Counted from the stretch's first letter, positions 1-7,121 are shown. The stretch is DNA of 14,309 nt from JANYCG01 sp031365665 (GCA_031365665.1 JANLYO010000218.1:1-14309), one strand, 5' to 3'. Translations and numbers: made by a program. The notes: generated by a model not told the origin, from the sequence alone.

Positions 1-90
1 GCGGGGGGGGGGGGTTGCCGGGGGGCTTTTAAAAAACGCTATGGTTTTCCCCCCCGGCAACGTCCCCTCCCCGCCCCGGTTCTACAGCAC
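1..90. other. Unreliable window edge with homopolymer runs
   Basis: The first bases hold a run of twelve G (3-14) followed by clustered G, T, A and C homopolymers up to about position 78. On the minus strand the restriction-modification reading frame loses family-like sequence here: after the segment ending KAAQYV the expected continuation (a stretch resembling AFVSTNSI in relatives, from memory) is missing and the frame ends at 29. This is most simply a poor-quality contig end with base-call or homopolymer errors, not biology. Protein claims here should not be trusted. Confidence 0.7.
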
Positions 91-1666
91 GAACGTATTG
101 CGCCGCCTTCACGTACCAGGCCGCGACAAAATCGAGCAGCCCGGCGTTGTCAATGCCTGCAAACACAGCCCGCGTGTCGCCGCGCTGCGCATCGTCCATG
201 AACTTGGCACCTACAAACGGTGGGTTGCCCAAAACATAGCTGCACCGCTCGGCCGGCAGCACCTCATTCCAGTCCAGCTTGAGCGCATTTGCATGCGCAA
301 TGTGCGGCGAGGTGCGCAGCGGAATGCGCGCAAAGTAAAAGCCGAACTCCTCGCTCAGCCGCACATTCATTTGATGGTCCATCAACCACATGGCGACTTG
401 GGCAATTTGCGCCGGGAACTCTTCAATTTCGATGCCGTAAAACTGGTCCACATCCAAGTTGATCAACCCGTGCACGTCTACACCCATCTGCGCGTCGTGA
501 ATGCTGGCGCGCAGCACCGCCAGCTCCAACTCACGCAACTCCCGGTAGGCGATGACCAGAAAGTTGCCACAGCCGCAGGCTGGGTCGAAAAAAGTGAGGG
601 TGCGCAGCTTCTTGTGGAATTCAAACAGCCGGTTTTTCTGCCGTTTGACCTTCTCAAACTCGGCCCACAGCCCGTCCAGAAACAGGGGCTTGATGAGTTT
701 GAGGATGTTCTCCTCCGACGTGTAATGCGCACCCAGATTGCGGCGGGCCTTGTCGTCCATGATGCTCTGGAACAGGCTGCCAAAAATGGCCGGGCTGATG
801 GCCGACCAGTCCAGCGCGCAGGCGTCCAGCAGGGCCTCGCGCATGGCGCTGCTGAAGTCGGCCATGGGCAGAGCTTCTTCAAACAGCTTGCCATTCACGT
901 AGGGGAAAGCGGCGATTTGCTCGTCCAGCGCCCTGCTGCGTTTGGCTTCTTCGGTGTTGAGCGCCTGGAACAACTGGCCCTGCCGAGAGCCCTAGTCCGA
1001 GCCGTCCACCGCCGTGCGCTCCTCGACAAAAGTGCGGAACGACTGCGCGGGCTGAAAGATGCCGGTGTCGTCGGCAAACAGGCAAAACAGCAAGCGCACC
1101 AGCAGCACTTCGAGCGGGTGGCCGGTGTAGCCACTGGCCTTCAAGGCATCGTGCAGCTTGCCCATGCGCTCGGCAGCCTTGATGTTCACGGGGTCTTGCG
1201 GCTTGATCTGCTGCGCCTTGTAGCCCGCCACAAAGCCAAACAGCTTGATGTGTTTGTGCAGGTCTTTCAGGTCGAACGCGAAGGACTCGCCCGTAGCCAG
1301 GCGCTGCACGCGGAAGCGCGCGAAGTCGCATTCGATGACGAGTTGCGGCAAGTCGCGTTCGGCAATGCCGGGGAAGTAGCCCAGCGCCTGCGTCAGCGCC
1401 TTGTCCAGGTCTTTGCCACGCGACTTGTGTTCGACCAACAACATGCCGGGCCAGAACAAATCGATGAAGCCATCGACCCGCGCATCCCGGCCAGGCAGCT
1501 TTTTGACGGCGTGCTCAAAACTGGCGACGCGCTTGTTGGTGATGCCGAAGATTTCGAAGAAGTCGATCCAGAACGGTTTGGCCTCGCTCTTTTCATTGGC
1601 CGCGTCAGCCCAGGTGCGGCTGAAAGTCAGCGCGCGGGATTTGATTTCGTTCCAGCTCAGGGGCAT
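29..1666 (-). pseudogene. MmeI-like (type IIL) restriction-modification protein, interrupted by in-frame TAG and cut at window edge
   Basis: Single-chain restriction endonuclease plus adenine-N6 DNA methyltransferase of the MmeI type. The first part (codons 1-224 from the ATG at 1666) has a nuclease motif D69-x9-E79-H-K81, the same spacing as MmeI D70-x9-E80-x-K82. Codon 225 is TAG (994-992). The same frame then continues with LFQALNTEE, FPYVNGKLF, the SAM-binding motif DPACGCGNF (around 580) and the catalytic NPPF (226-215). The downstream target-recognition domain lies beyond the window. Relatives usually read SDLG at the stop site (from memory), so TTG to TAG is a one-base explanation. No Shine-Dalgarno lies before the ATG, so initiation may be leaderless or the start may differ. 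It may be a decayed gene or a sequencing error; the second half reads cleanly until the window edge. The long open frame on the opposite strand (41-1675) is a GC-rich shadow. Confidence 0.85.
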
Positions 1667-1678
1667 TTGTTATAATAC

Positions 1679-1704
1679 ATTTTAATCAATTTATTGATTA
1701 AAAT
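1679..1704. promoter_or_regulatory. Perfect AT-rich inverted repeat upstream of the MmeI-like gene
   Basis: ATTTTAATCAA (1679-1689) and TTGATTAAAAT (1694-1704) are perfect 11-base arms around a 4-base centre. The repeat starts 12 bases upstream of the restriction-modification ATG (1666), inside a 135-base AT-rich spacer (1667-1801) between two GC-rich genes. It is not followed by a T run on the minus strand, so a terminator is unlikely. Its position suits an operator overlapping the promoter. A TATTAT hexamer (1677-1672, minus strand) lies close to the ATG, but I cannot pair it with a good -35. No separate controller gene is visible next to it. Confidence 0.5.
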
Positions 1705-1801
1705 ACTATCAAAAATAATACTTTATATATAGCATGATATTATTTATTTACGAGGAGCAATGAGCTAAATATTCAACAAATTGGATAGAGAAATATTTAT
1801 T

Positions 1802-2365
1802 TCAAATTTTCAATGGTTTAACGTGTTGCTGCACGAGCTTCACCACCTGGTTGCTCGTATTGCGCAGTCGCTGCGCCAAAAGCTGCGTGAGTTTGACCAG
1901 CAGTTTCGCGCCGATAGCGGGGTGCTCACGGATCAAGCCGGCAATGGCCGCACGCGTCAACACGCCGGCCTCGACGTCGTCGATGGCGGTGCAAGTGGCG
2001 TAACGCGGGGAGCCGTCGAGCATCGACATCTCACCCACTGCCGCGCCGAATTTGATGACCGCCAGACGTGAGGGCGCGCCCTGGTCGTCGGCTTTGCAGA
2101 CGTCTACGGTGCCACTGAGCAGCAGGAGCATCCAGTCGCCAACGTCGCCTTCTCTGATCAACGCCTGCCCGGCCGGAGCGCGCACTTTGGGCATCAAGGC
2201 GCCCAGCGTGGCGGCCTCAAGCGGGGTCAGGTCTTCGATCAGCGCTGCCGTGTGCGCCCATTGGGCGGCGCGGCTGGGCAGATCGTCACACACGCCGCTC
2301 ACCACCAGCCCGGCCTGGGCGAGGCTGGTTTCCAGGGCGGTGGCGGCAGGCACAGGCGTGGGCAA
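1802..2365 (-). CDS. Stand-alone cyclic-nucleotide-binding-domain (Crp-type sensor) protein
   Basis: Probably a small cytoplasmic sensor or regulatory protein that binds a cyclic nucleotide. Numbered from the TTG at 2365 (187 aa), residues about 43-140 form a cNBD: AGQALIREGDVGDWMLLLLSG, then the phosphate-binding cassette GEMSMLDGSPRYATC (111-125) with Glu112 and Arg121 in the expected places. A C-terminal helix follows and the protein ends without a DNA-binding helix-turn-helix, so it is not a complete Crp/Fnr transcription factor. The first 40 residues are not recognised. Start choice is difficult: no in-frame ATG exists between the end of the preceding gene and the domain. The TTG at 2365 has an AAGAGAG sequence 8 bases upstream and sits one base after the stop of an 8-codon mini-ORF. 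The in-frame ATG at 2479 would overlap the lipoprotein gene by 86 bases. It is the last gene of the MCE operon. The ligand is unknown. Confidence 0.75.
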   Translation of the reverse strand: MPTPVPAATALETSLAQAGLVVSGVCDDLPSRAAQWAHTAALIEDLTPLEAATLGALMPKVRAPAGQALIREGDVGDWMLLLLSGTVDVCKADDQGAPSRLAVIKFGAAVGEMSMLDGSPRYATCTAIDDVEAGVLTRAAIAGLIREHPAIGAKLLVKLTQLLAQRLRNTSNQVVKLVQQHVKPLKI

Positions 2366-2366
2366 A

Positions 2367-2393
2367 TCAGCGGCTCTCTTGGTAACGCAACAT
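2367..2393 (-). other. Eight-codon mini-ORF between the lipoprotein and cNBD genes
   Basis: ATG at 2393 follows the lipoprotein stop directly (TAAATG) and reads MLRYQESR before a TGA at 2369-2367. One base later lies the candidate TTG start of the cNBD gene. Either this is a tiny translated leader that couples the two genes, or the ATG is the original cNBD start and a one-base indel has shifted the frame. The sequence alone does not decide. Confidence 0.3.
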
Positions 2394-3026
2394 TTAAGGC
2401 AGTTGGCGCAGCCAAGCGTCCAACTCAAGCATGGCAGCTTCAGTAGCAAGTGTGAGTGCCCGCACACCACCTGGCGCATCAGTGGTGGGGGCCGGACGCT
2501 GCACGCGGATCAGGCGTTGGGCGATGAGCCGGTCGCCCTGTGCCGTAGCCTGTGTAACGCTGGCGCGCAGGCGCACCAAACCGTAGCTGGCCGTGGGGGA
2601 CTCAAACACCTGGCTGAATTCTTCCAGTTCCAGCCGCACTTGCCGGGGCGCCGCAGCACCGGCACTGCCCGAAGCGCCTGCCGCCACTTCGCCGGCGGCC
2701 AAGACGGCCCGTGAAGCGCCCAGCTGGGCCCGGGCTTGCTGGCGCACCAGCTGCGCTGGGGGCATGCTCCAGCGCGCCTGCGCATAGGGGTAGAGCGCTT
2801 GGGCGTCCGCGTAGGCCAGGCGGTACAAGACTGCCGTGCCCTCCAACGCAGCGCTGGCCTCCACCTCGGCCACGGCCAGTGCGGGCTGCGGTGCGGCCGC
2901 GACAACGGTTGCCGCGCCTGCAACACCAGGACCGAAATCGTAGGTGACCGACGGCCTGGGTTTGTCCGGCAAGGCACAGGCTGTCATCAGCACAGCGAGG
3001 CTAAGAAAAAGGCCTTTGAGTCTCAT
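2394..3026 (-). CDS. ABC-type transport auxiliary lipoprotein (PqiC-like, ABC_trans_aux family)
   Basis: Periplasmic lipoprotein partner of the MCE transport system, expected to be anchored in the outer membrane. The start at 3026 gives MRLKGLFLSLAVLMTAC, a short signal peptide with a lipobox-like MTAC, so Cys17 should be the lipidated residue. An in-frame ATG at 3089 would bury this signal behind 21 extra residues and is less likely. The mature part (210 aa precursor) has the family pattern: LYRLAYADAQALYPYAQARWSMPPAQLV, then LELEEFSQVF with a following strand SYGLVRLRASV. The middle is rich in Ala and Gly (AAGASGSAGAAA), which is probably a linker. It lies 111 bases after the MCE gene; that gap holds a short palindrome. 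There is no strong ribosome binding site. This gene takes the place that MlaC and MlaA fill functionally in the classical Mla system, which have no counterpart here. Confidence 0.85.
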   Translation of the reverse strand: MRLKGLFLSLAVLMTACALPDKPRPSVTYDFGPGVAGAATVVAAAPQPALAVAEVEASAALEGTAVLYRLAYADAQALYPYAQARWSMPPAQLVRQQARAQLGASRAVLAAGEVAAGASGSAGAAAPRQVRLELEEFSQVFESPTASYGLVRLRASVTQATAQGDRLIAQRLIRVQRPAPTTDAPGGVRALTLATEAAMLELDAWLRQLP

Positions 3027-3040
3027 ATTTTGGACGTAAA

Positions 3041-3060
3041 TAGCTATTTTACGGATAGCA
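3041..3060. repeat. Short intergenic palindrome, TAGCTAT / ATAGCA type
   Basis: GCTAT (3043-3047) and ATAGC (3055-3059) flank a 7-base centre in the gap between the MCE and lipoprotein genes. The minus-strand reading begins TTTGCTAT, like the element at 12895-12913. Related short elements are common between genes in Comamonadaceae, to my knowledge. Its role is unknown; it lies within the transcribed operon, so it could fold in the mRNA. Confidence 0.45.
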
Positions 3061-3137
3061 AATGTCATGCAGATTCCAGTCACTGGCAACTCGATGTCGC
3101 AAAACGGCGTTCCTCAAGGGGCGGCTCGGGCTTGGCC

Positions 3138-4178
3138 TCAGGGCCTGGGCGAAGGCGCGCTGAAGCCCGGCTCGCCTGGCCCCGGTGCCACTGCGCCGTG
3201 GCCGTAGAGCAGCGCCTGCGGGTTGTCGTTCAAGACACTGGCGCTTCTGCCGACCTGGCGCAGGGCTTTGGCGGCGTCGTCTGCCGTGCGGTTGACGCGC
3301 GGGAGGGTGTTGGCAACCACGTTTTGGCCGACTTGGTTCAGCGCATCCGCGCCCTGGCCCAGCTTGTCCAGCGCGCCGCCAGGTTTGGCCAGGGTTTGGG
3401 CGGCTTGGCGGAACTCCTGCGCGGTGGCGCGAGCTTCGTCCGCCGTGGCGCCGACCCGCTCGGAGGTGCCTTGCAAGGACTTCATCGTGACGGCCATGTC
3501 GTCCACCAGTTTGGGCAGGTTCATTTTTTCCGGGCCAAACTGGAAATCCATCACCCGGTTGGCGTTGGCTGAAAACTGCTGCAGCGAGTTGGCGGCTTGG
3601 CCAAAACCCTTGGCGGACTGGCTCACGTCTCTGGCCGTCTGGCCGATCTCCTGCACCGCTGAAAACAGGGTTTTCTGGTTCTCGGGCGACAACAACTGGT
3701 TCAGCCTGCGGCTGGTTTCCTCAACCTGGAACAACAGCGTGGCGCCCTGGTCTGAAAGTTTGGAGAACAAACTGGCGCGCATCGGGATGCGCAAGGGCAC
3801 AGCGTCAGTGGAGGACAGCAGGTCTTTGGATTCGCCGGAGTCGTCGAGCTGCACAAAGGCCAGACCCGTGACGCCCTGAAAACCCAGGGTGGCGTAGGTT
3901 GATTTCGTGATGGGCGCTTCTTCGACGGTGGAAATGCGGATCAGCACATTGCCGCGCGTCACCGGGTCAAAACCAATCGAGACCACCTTGCCCACATTGA
4001 CACCTCGAAAGCGCACGCTGGCCTGCGGCTGCAGGCCGGTGACGGACTCGCGGCTGCTCAGGTCAAAGGTGTTGTGGGCGATGGTGTCGCGCGTCAGCCA
4101 GAGCGCCAGCGCCACCACCAGCGCCGTGAGGGCCAGCACGAAAGCACCGGCTGCCAGGGCATGCGATTTGTTTTCCAT
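3138..4178 (-). CDS. MlaD-family MCE-domain lipid transport protein
   Basis: Periplasmic substrate-binding subunit of an ABC lipid transporter. MCE proteins form hexameric rings anchored in the inner membrane that pass phospholipids through a central channel. Residues 9-28 are one hydrophobic membrane anchor (AAGAFVLALTALVVALALWL). Residues about 38-115 are the MCE domain, with ESVTGLQPQASVRFRGVNVGKV and the strand LGFQGVTGLAFVQLDD. The remaining 200 residues are mostly helical and rich in Gln, Ala and Ser, with heptad-like stretches, as in MlaD relatives with long C-terminal helices. The tail is Pro/Gly rich (GPGEPGFSAPSPRP). At 346 aa it is much longer than E. coli MlaD (about 180 aa) and has a single MCE domain, unlike PqiB or YebT. 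The start at 4178 has an AAAGGGAAA stretch upstream and follows the ATPase stop by 18 bases. Confidence 0.92.
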   Translation of the reverse strand: MENKSHALAAGAFVLALTALVVALALWLTRDTIAHNTFDLSSRESVTGLQPQASVRFRGVNVGKVVSIGFDPVTRGNVLIRISTVEEAPITKSTYATLGFQGVTGLAFVQLDDSGESKDLLSSTDAVPLRIPMRASLFSKLSDQGATLLFQVEETSRRLNQLLSPENQKTLFSAVQEIGQTARDVSQSAKGFGQAANSLQQFSANANRVMDFQFGPEKMNLPKLVDDMAVTMKSLQGTSERVGATADEARATAQEFRQAAQTLAKPGGALDKLGQGADALNQVGQNVVANTLPRVNRTADDAAKALRQVGRSASVLNDNPQALLYGHGAVAPGPGEPGFSAPSPRP

Positions 4179-4196
4179 AAGCTTGAGTTTCCCTTT

Positions 4197-5024
4197 TTAT
4201 ACCGCAAACGGGTATTCGCGCAGCAACTCCATGGCGCGCTGCCCCCGCTCGCCCAGGAAAAAGTGGTGGATGAAGGGGTGCGCAAAGGCGATCACGTCTT
4301 TGGGCGCTCCGGTGGTGACGACGTGTTTGTCCGCCAGCACCGCGATGCGGGAACTGAGTTCAAACAGGGTGTCCAGGTCGTGCGTGACCATCACCACCGT
4401 CAGATCCAGCTCGCGGTGCAGCGAACGCAGCAGCGCGCAGAAGGCATCGGCGCTCTCCGGATCCAGGCCGGCAGTGGGTTCGTCGAGCAACAAAAGCGGC
4501 GGGTCCATGATGAGGGCGCGCGCCAGGGCCACACGTTTGATCATGCCGCCGGAGAGATCAGACGGTTTTTTGTCGGCGTGGGAGCGGTCCAGACCAACCA
4601 TTTGCAGCTTGACCAGCGCGGCGTCTCTGACCAGGCGTTCTGGCAGGGTTTTGAGCTCGCGCAAGGGGAAAGCGATGTTGTCCAGCACGCTGAAGGCCGA
4701 AAACAGCGCGCCGTGCTGGAACAACATGCCAATGCGGCTGGCCGCCCCCTTTTCACCGAGCTGTTCGGCGGGTTTGCCCAACACGTTGACCTGCCCGCGA
4801 GAAGGCGCATCGAGCCCGAGGATTTTGCGCAAGAGCACGGTTTTGCCCGAGCCCGAGCCACCAACGATGGACAAGACCTCGCCCGCCTCGATGCGCAGAT
4901 TGAGGTCTTTGTGGATGACGGCTTCCACACCGGCGGTGCGGAAAATCGACCACAGGCCCTGGATATCGACCACCGGCGGGGAGGTTGCGCCCACGCTTGC
5001 CACTTCGTGTACGGCGCTGGTCAT
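4197..5024 (-). CDS. MlaF-family ABC transporter ATP-binding protein
   Basis: Cytoplasmic ATPase that powers the MCE lipid transporter. All nucleotide-binding motifs are present in 275 aa: Walker A GGSGSGKT (55-62), Q-loop Gln103 in LFQHGALF, signature LSGG (157-160), Walker B LLLLDEP (177-183) and H-loop His215 in VMVTHD. LFQHGALFSAFSVLDNIAFPL matches the MlaF/Ttg2A branch. The N-terminus (MTSAVHEVASVGATSPP) is a short extension. The start codon overlaps the permease stop as ATGA (5024-5021), with AAGGA about nine bases upstream, so translation is probably coupled. It should bind the coupling helices of the adjacent MlaE-like permease. The domain assignment is firm; transport direction and lipid are not readable from sequence. 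Confidence 0.95.
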   Translation of the reverse strand: MTSAVHEVASVGATSPPVVDIQGLWSIFRTAGVEAVIHKDLNLRIEAGEVLSIVGGSGSGKTVLLRKILGLDAPSRGQVNVLGKPAEQLGEKGAASRIGMLFQHGALFSAFSVLDNIAFPLRELKTLPERLVRDAALVKLQMVGLDRSHADKKPSDLSGGMIKRVALARALIMDPPLLLLDEPTAGLDPESADAFCALLRSLHRELDLTVVMVTHDLDTLFELSSRIAVLADKHVVTTGAPKDVIAFAHPFIHHFFLGERGQRAMELLREYPFAV

Positions 5025-6199
5025 ATGCCCACGTCCTTGAAAACGACGGCGAAAAGCGCATCCACCAAGATCACCACGGTGATCGAGGTCACCACTGAAG
5101 CGGTGGTGCCCTGGCCCAGGCTTTCAGTGTTGGGCTGGATGCGCAGGCCGTAGTGGCAACCGATCAAGGCGATGGCCAGGCCAAACACCACCGACTTGCC
5201 GACCGAGAGCGTGAGGTTGGAGGCCTGCACGGCATTGGGCAGCGTCATGGCGAAAAATGCCGGCGTCACGCCCATCACCAGATCCGCCGCCAACATGCCG
5301 CCCAGCAGCGCCGCCGCTGTGGTCCACACGGAGAGCAGCGGCATGGCGATGGCCATCGCGATGGCGCGCGGCATCACCAGGCGGTAACCCAGGGAGATGC
5401 CCATGACTTTCATCGCGTCGAGTTCTTCGGTGACGCGCATCACGCCGATCTGCGCCGTGATGGCGGAGCCCGAGCGCCCGGCGATCAAAATGGCCGCCAG
5501 CGTGGGGCCGAGTTCGCGGATCAATGAAATGCCCAACACATCCACAATGAACGCGTCTGCACCAAACTGGCGCAACTGCTGCGACATCAAATACGCCAGC
5601 ACCACGCCGATCAAAAAGCCGACGATGGCGGTGATGGGCATGGCCGTGGCGCCGATGCGGTACAAATGCCCCGAGACATCCCGCCACGGGCCTTCGCGGG
5701 GCGCGCGCAGCAGGCGCAATACATCCAGCACCAGTTGGCCGACCAGGCGCATCATGTCGCGCAGGTGTCCCAAGACCACCAGCAAACCTTCACCGAGACC
5801 CAAAAAGCGCTGCCACAGGGTTTGGGCAAAAACCTGCACGGCCGTTCGCATGGCGACAGGCTGGCGCGTGACGGTGTATTGGGCGACCCGTTCCATCAAG
5901 GCGCGTTGATCAACCAACAATTGCAAAGCGGCGGGCCATTGGCGGCCCCAGGCGTTCCACAACATCTGGGCGCCGGTGTGATCCAGCGCCGCAAGATGGC
6001 GCAAGTCCCAGGCATGGGCGTCCAGCCCCGAGCGGCAGGCGTCGGCCAGCTCTGCGGCGACCCGAGCGTAACTATCGCCCTCGGCCAAACGCGCGCTGGT
6101 CCAGCGCCCGAGCAAAACGGCCTGCCGCGCCGCGCCGGACGGCTGCATCACCACACTGGGGGGGGCGTCTTCTGCGGGGCTTGAATGTGGTTCCACCAT
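5021..6199 (-). CDS. MlaE-family permease with fused N-terminal STAS domain
   Basis: Inner-membrane permease of the MCE lipid transporter. Residues about 25-108 form a STAS-like domain with WDLRHLAALDHTGAQML; Thr75 in LDHTG sits where STAS proteins such as MlaB carry their conserved Ser/Thr. Residues about 180-390 are the MlaE fold: membrane segments near 187-206, 215-242, 278-310, 331-350 and 367-388, and the family hallmark ELGPTLAAILIAGRSGSAITAQ with EELDAM after it. In E. coli the STAS protein MlaB is a separate subunit; here it is fused, as in many betaproteobacterial and alphaproteobacterial relatives. It is the first gene of the operon. The ATG at 6199 has AGGAT nine bases upstream; an internal ATG at 6148 is possible but would trim only the disordered N-terminus. 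Confidence 0.93.
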   Translation of the reverse strand: MVEPHSSPAEDAPPSVVMQPSGAARQAVLLGRWTSARLAEGDSYARVAAELADACRSGLDAHAWDLRHLAALDHTGAQMLWNAWGRQWPAALQLLVDQRALMERVAQYTVTRQPVAMRTAVQVFAQTLWQRFLGLGEGLLVVLGHLRDMMRLVGQLVLDVLRLLRAPREGPWRDVSGHLYRIGATAMPITAIVGFLIGVVLAYLMSQQLRQFGADAFIVDVLGISLIRELGPTLAAILIAGRSGSAITAQIGVMRVTEELDAMKVMGISLGYRLVMPRAIAMAIAMPLLSVWTTAAALLGGMLAADLVMGVTPAFFAMTLPNAVQASNLTLSVGKSVVFGLAIALIGCHYGLRIQPNTESLGQGTTASVVTSITVVILVDALFAVVFKDVGI

Positions 6200-6282
6200 A
6201 CAGGCTGAATCCTACCCTGCAACATGCACAATCTGATTTGTCACCCGTCACTTTCACCCGACACATTCAACGAGGAACCGTC
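6200..6282. promoter_or_regulatory. Divergent intergenic region with 7-bp direct repeats
   Basis: This 83-base gap separates the minus-strand MCE operon from the plus-strand enoyl-CoA hydratase gene and must hold both promoters if they are transcribed from here. I see no convincing -10/-35 pair on either strand. TCACCCG occurs twice (6241-6247 and 6254-6260), 13 bases apart, just upstream of the hydratase ribosome binding site GAGGAA (6272-6277). The repeats could be a regulator site, but a 7-base repeat is weak evidence. Confidence 0.3.
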
Positions 6283-7065
6283 ATGAGCAGTGCTGAACCC
6301 GGACAGGAGCTGTTTGTCGAACAACGCGGGCCCGTGTTGTGGCTCACCATCAACCGCGAAGCGCGCCGCAATTCGATGAGCCATGGCGTCTTGGCCGGCA
6401 TGGCAAAAGCCATCACGGATGCGCAGACGGATCGCAGCATCCGCGCCATCGTGGTCACGGGCGCAGGCACCAAGGCGTTTTGCGCCGGGGCCGATTTGCA
6501 GTCCGCCAAGGCGTTCACGACCGACTATTCGGAGCCGCTGGGCCACCTGGCGCAACTGCTGCGTGTCGCGCGGGCGAGCAACGTGCCGCTGATCGCGCGC
6601 GTCAACGGCGCGTGTATGGCGGGCGGCTTCGGCTTATTGTCGATGTGCGACATGGCGGTCGCCGCCCAGCACGCGATTTTTGGCTTGCCGGAAGTCAAAG
6701 TGGGCGTTTTCCCGGCGCAGGTGCTCTCGGTGTTGCAACATTTGATACCACGGCGCGTGTTGGCGGAAATGTGCCTCACAGGTGAGCCCATCACGTCGGC
6801 CCAGGCCTTGGAATTCAATTTGGTGAACTATGTCGACGATGACGTCGATGCCAAATTGAACTGGCTCTTGGCGCGTTTGCTCGACAAGTCCCCCGCCGCG
6901 ATTCGACGGGGCATTTACACCATGAAAAAAGTCGAGCAAATGGCGTTTGAGGAGTCGATGGCGTTCACCGAAAGCCAGATTGCCCTGTTCACTTTGACGA
7001 ACGACGCCAAAGAAGGGCAAAAGGCGTTTCAGGAAAAGCGCAAACCGGCTTGGAGCGGAGACTAG
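6283..7065 (+). CDS. Enoyl-CoA hydratase/isomerase (crotonase) family protein
   Basis: Cytoplasmic crotonase-fold enzyme acting on an acyl-CoA, 260 aa, the normal family length. The start at 6283 is set by GAGGAA five bases upstream; an upstream in-frame ATG at 6181 lacks this and would lie in the neighbouring promoter region. CAGADL (67-72) and the GGFG segment (114-117) form the oxyanion hole. The glutamate corresponding to rat hydratase Glu144 (GGGCE) is Gly117 here, whereas the Glu164 equivalent is kept as Glu137 in FGLPE. A single catalytic glutamate is typical of some isomerases and specialised hydratases, so a plain beta-oxidation hydratase is not certain. The residues IP.GGTQRL of classical hydratases are also missing (VFPAQVLSVLQ). 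It stands alone, divergent from the MCE operon, with its own terminator 34 bases downstream. Confidence 0.9.
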   Translation: MSSAEPGQELFVEQRGPVLWLTINREARRNSMSHGVLAGMAKAITDAQTDRSIRAIVVTGAGTKAFCAGADLQSAKAFTTDYSEPLGHLAQLLRVARASNVPLIARVNGACMAGGFGLLSMCDMAVAAQHAIFGLPEVKVGVFPAQVLSVLQHLIPRRVLAEMCLTGEPITSAQALEFNLVNYVDDDVDAKLNWLLARLLDKSPAAIRRGIYTMKKVEQMAFEESMAFTESQIALFTLTNDAKEGQKAFQEKRKPAWSGD

Positions 7066-7098
7066 GCCCGCACGTTCGCCCACTTCGCGTGGCTCTCT

Positions 7099-7121
7099 GC
7101 CCCGAGGGGGCTAATTTTTTT
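7099..7121 (+). terminator. Rho-independent terminator of the enoyl-CoA hydratase gene
   Basis: GCCCC (7099-7103), loop GAG, GGGGC (7107-7111), then TAA and seven T (7115-7121), 34 bases after the hydratase stop codon. A second small hairpin CCAC/GTGG (7079-7092) precedes it. The orientation fits the plus-strand gene. Confidence 0.75.

Noticed and set aside
41..1675. A 544-codon plus-strand open frame opposite the MmeI-like gene
   Set aside because: It has no family features and is rich in Val, Gln, Arg and His, as expected from reading a GC-rich gene on the other strand. The minus strand carries clear nuclease and methyltransferase motifs over the same bases.
1671..1676. Consensus TATAAT on the plus strand, with GAGGAG and ATG at 1752-1762
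   Set aside because: The ATG is followed by one codon and TAA, and no gene follows on the plus strand; AT-rich sequence gives such hexamers by chance.
1679..1704. The AT-rich inverted repeat read as a terminator of the MCE operon
   Set aside because: The stem is almost all A/T, is more than 95 bases from the last stop, and has no T run after it on the minus strand.
2736..3572. A plus-strand open frame of 278 codons across the lipoprotein and MCE genes
   Set aside because: It is antisense to two well-supported genes and shows no recognisable domain; GC-rich third positions suppress stops in that frame.
4074..5153. A 359-codon plus-strand open frame across MlaD, MlaF and MlaE
   Set aside because: It is a shadow of three genes with complete motif sets on the minus strand.
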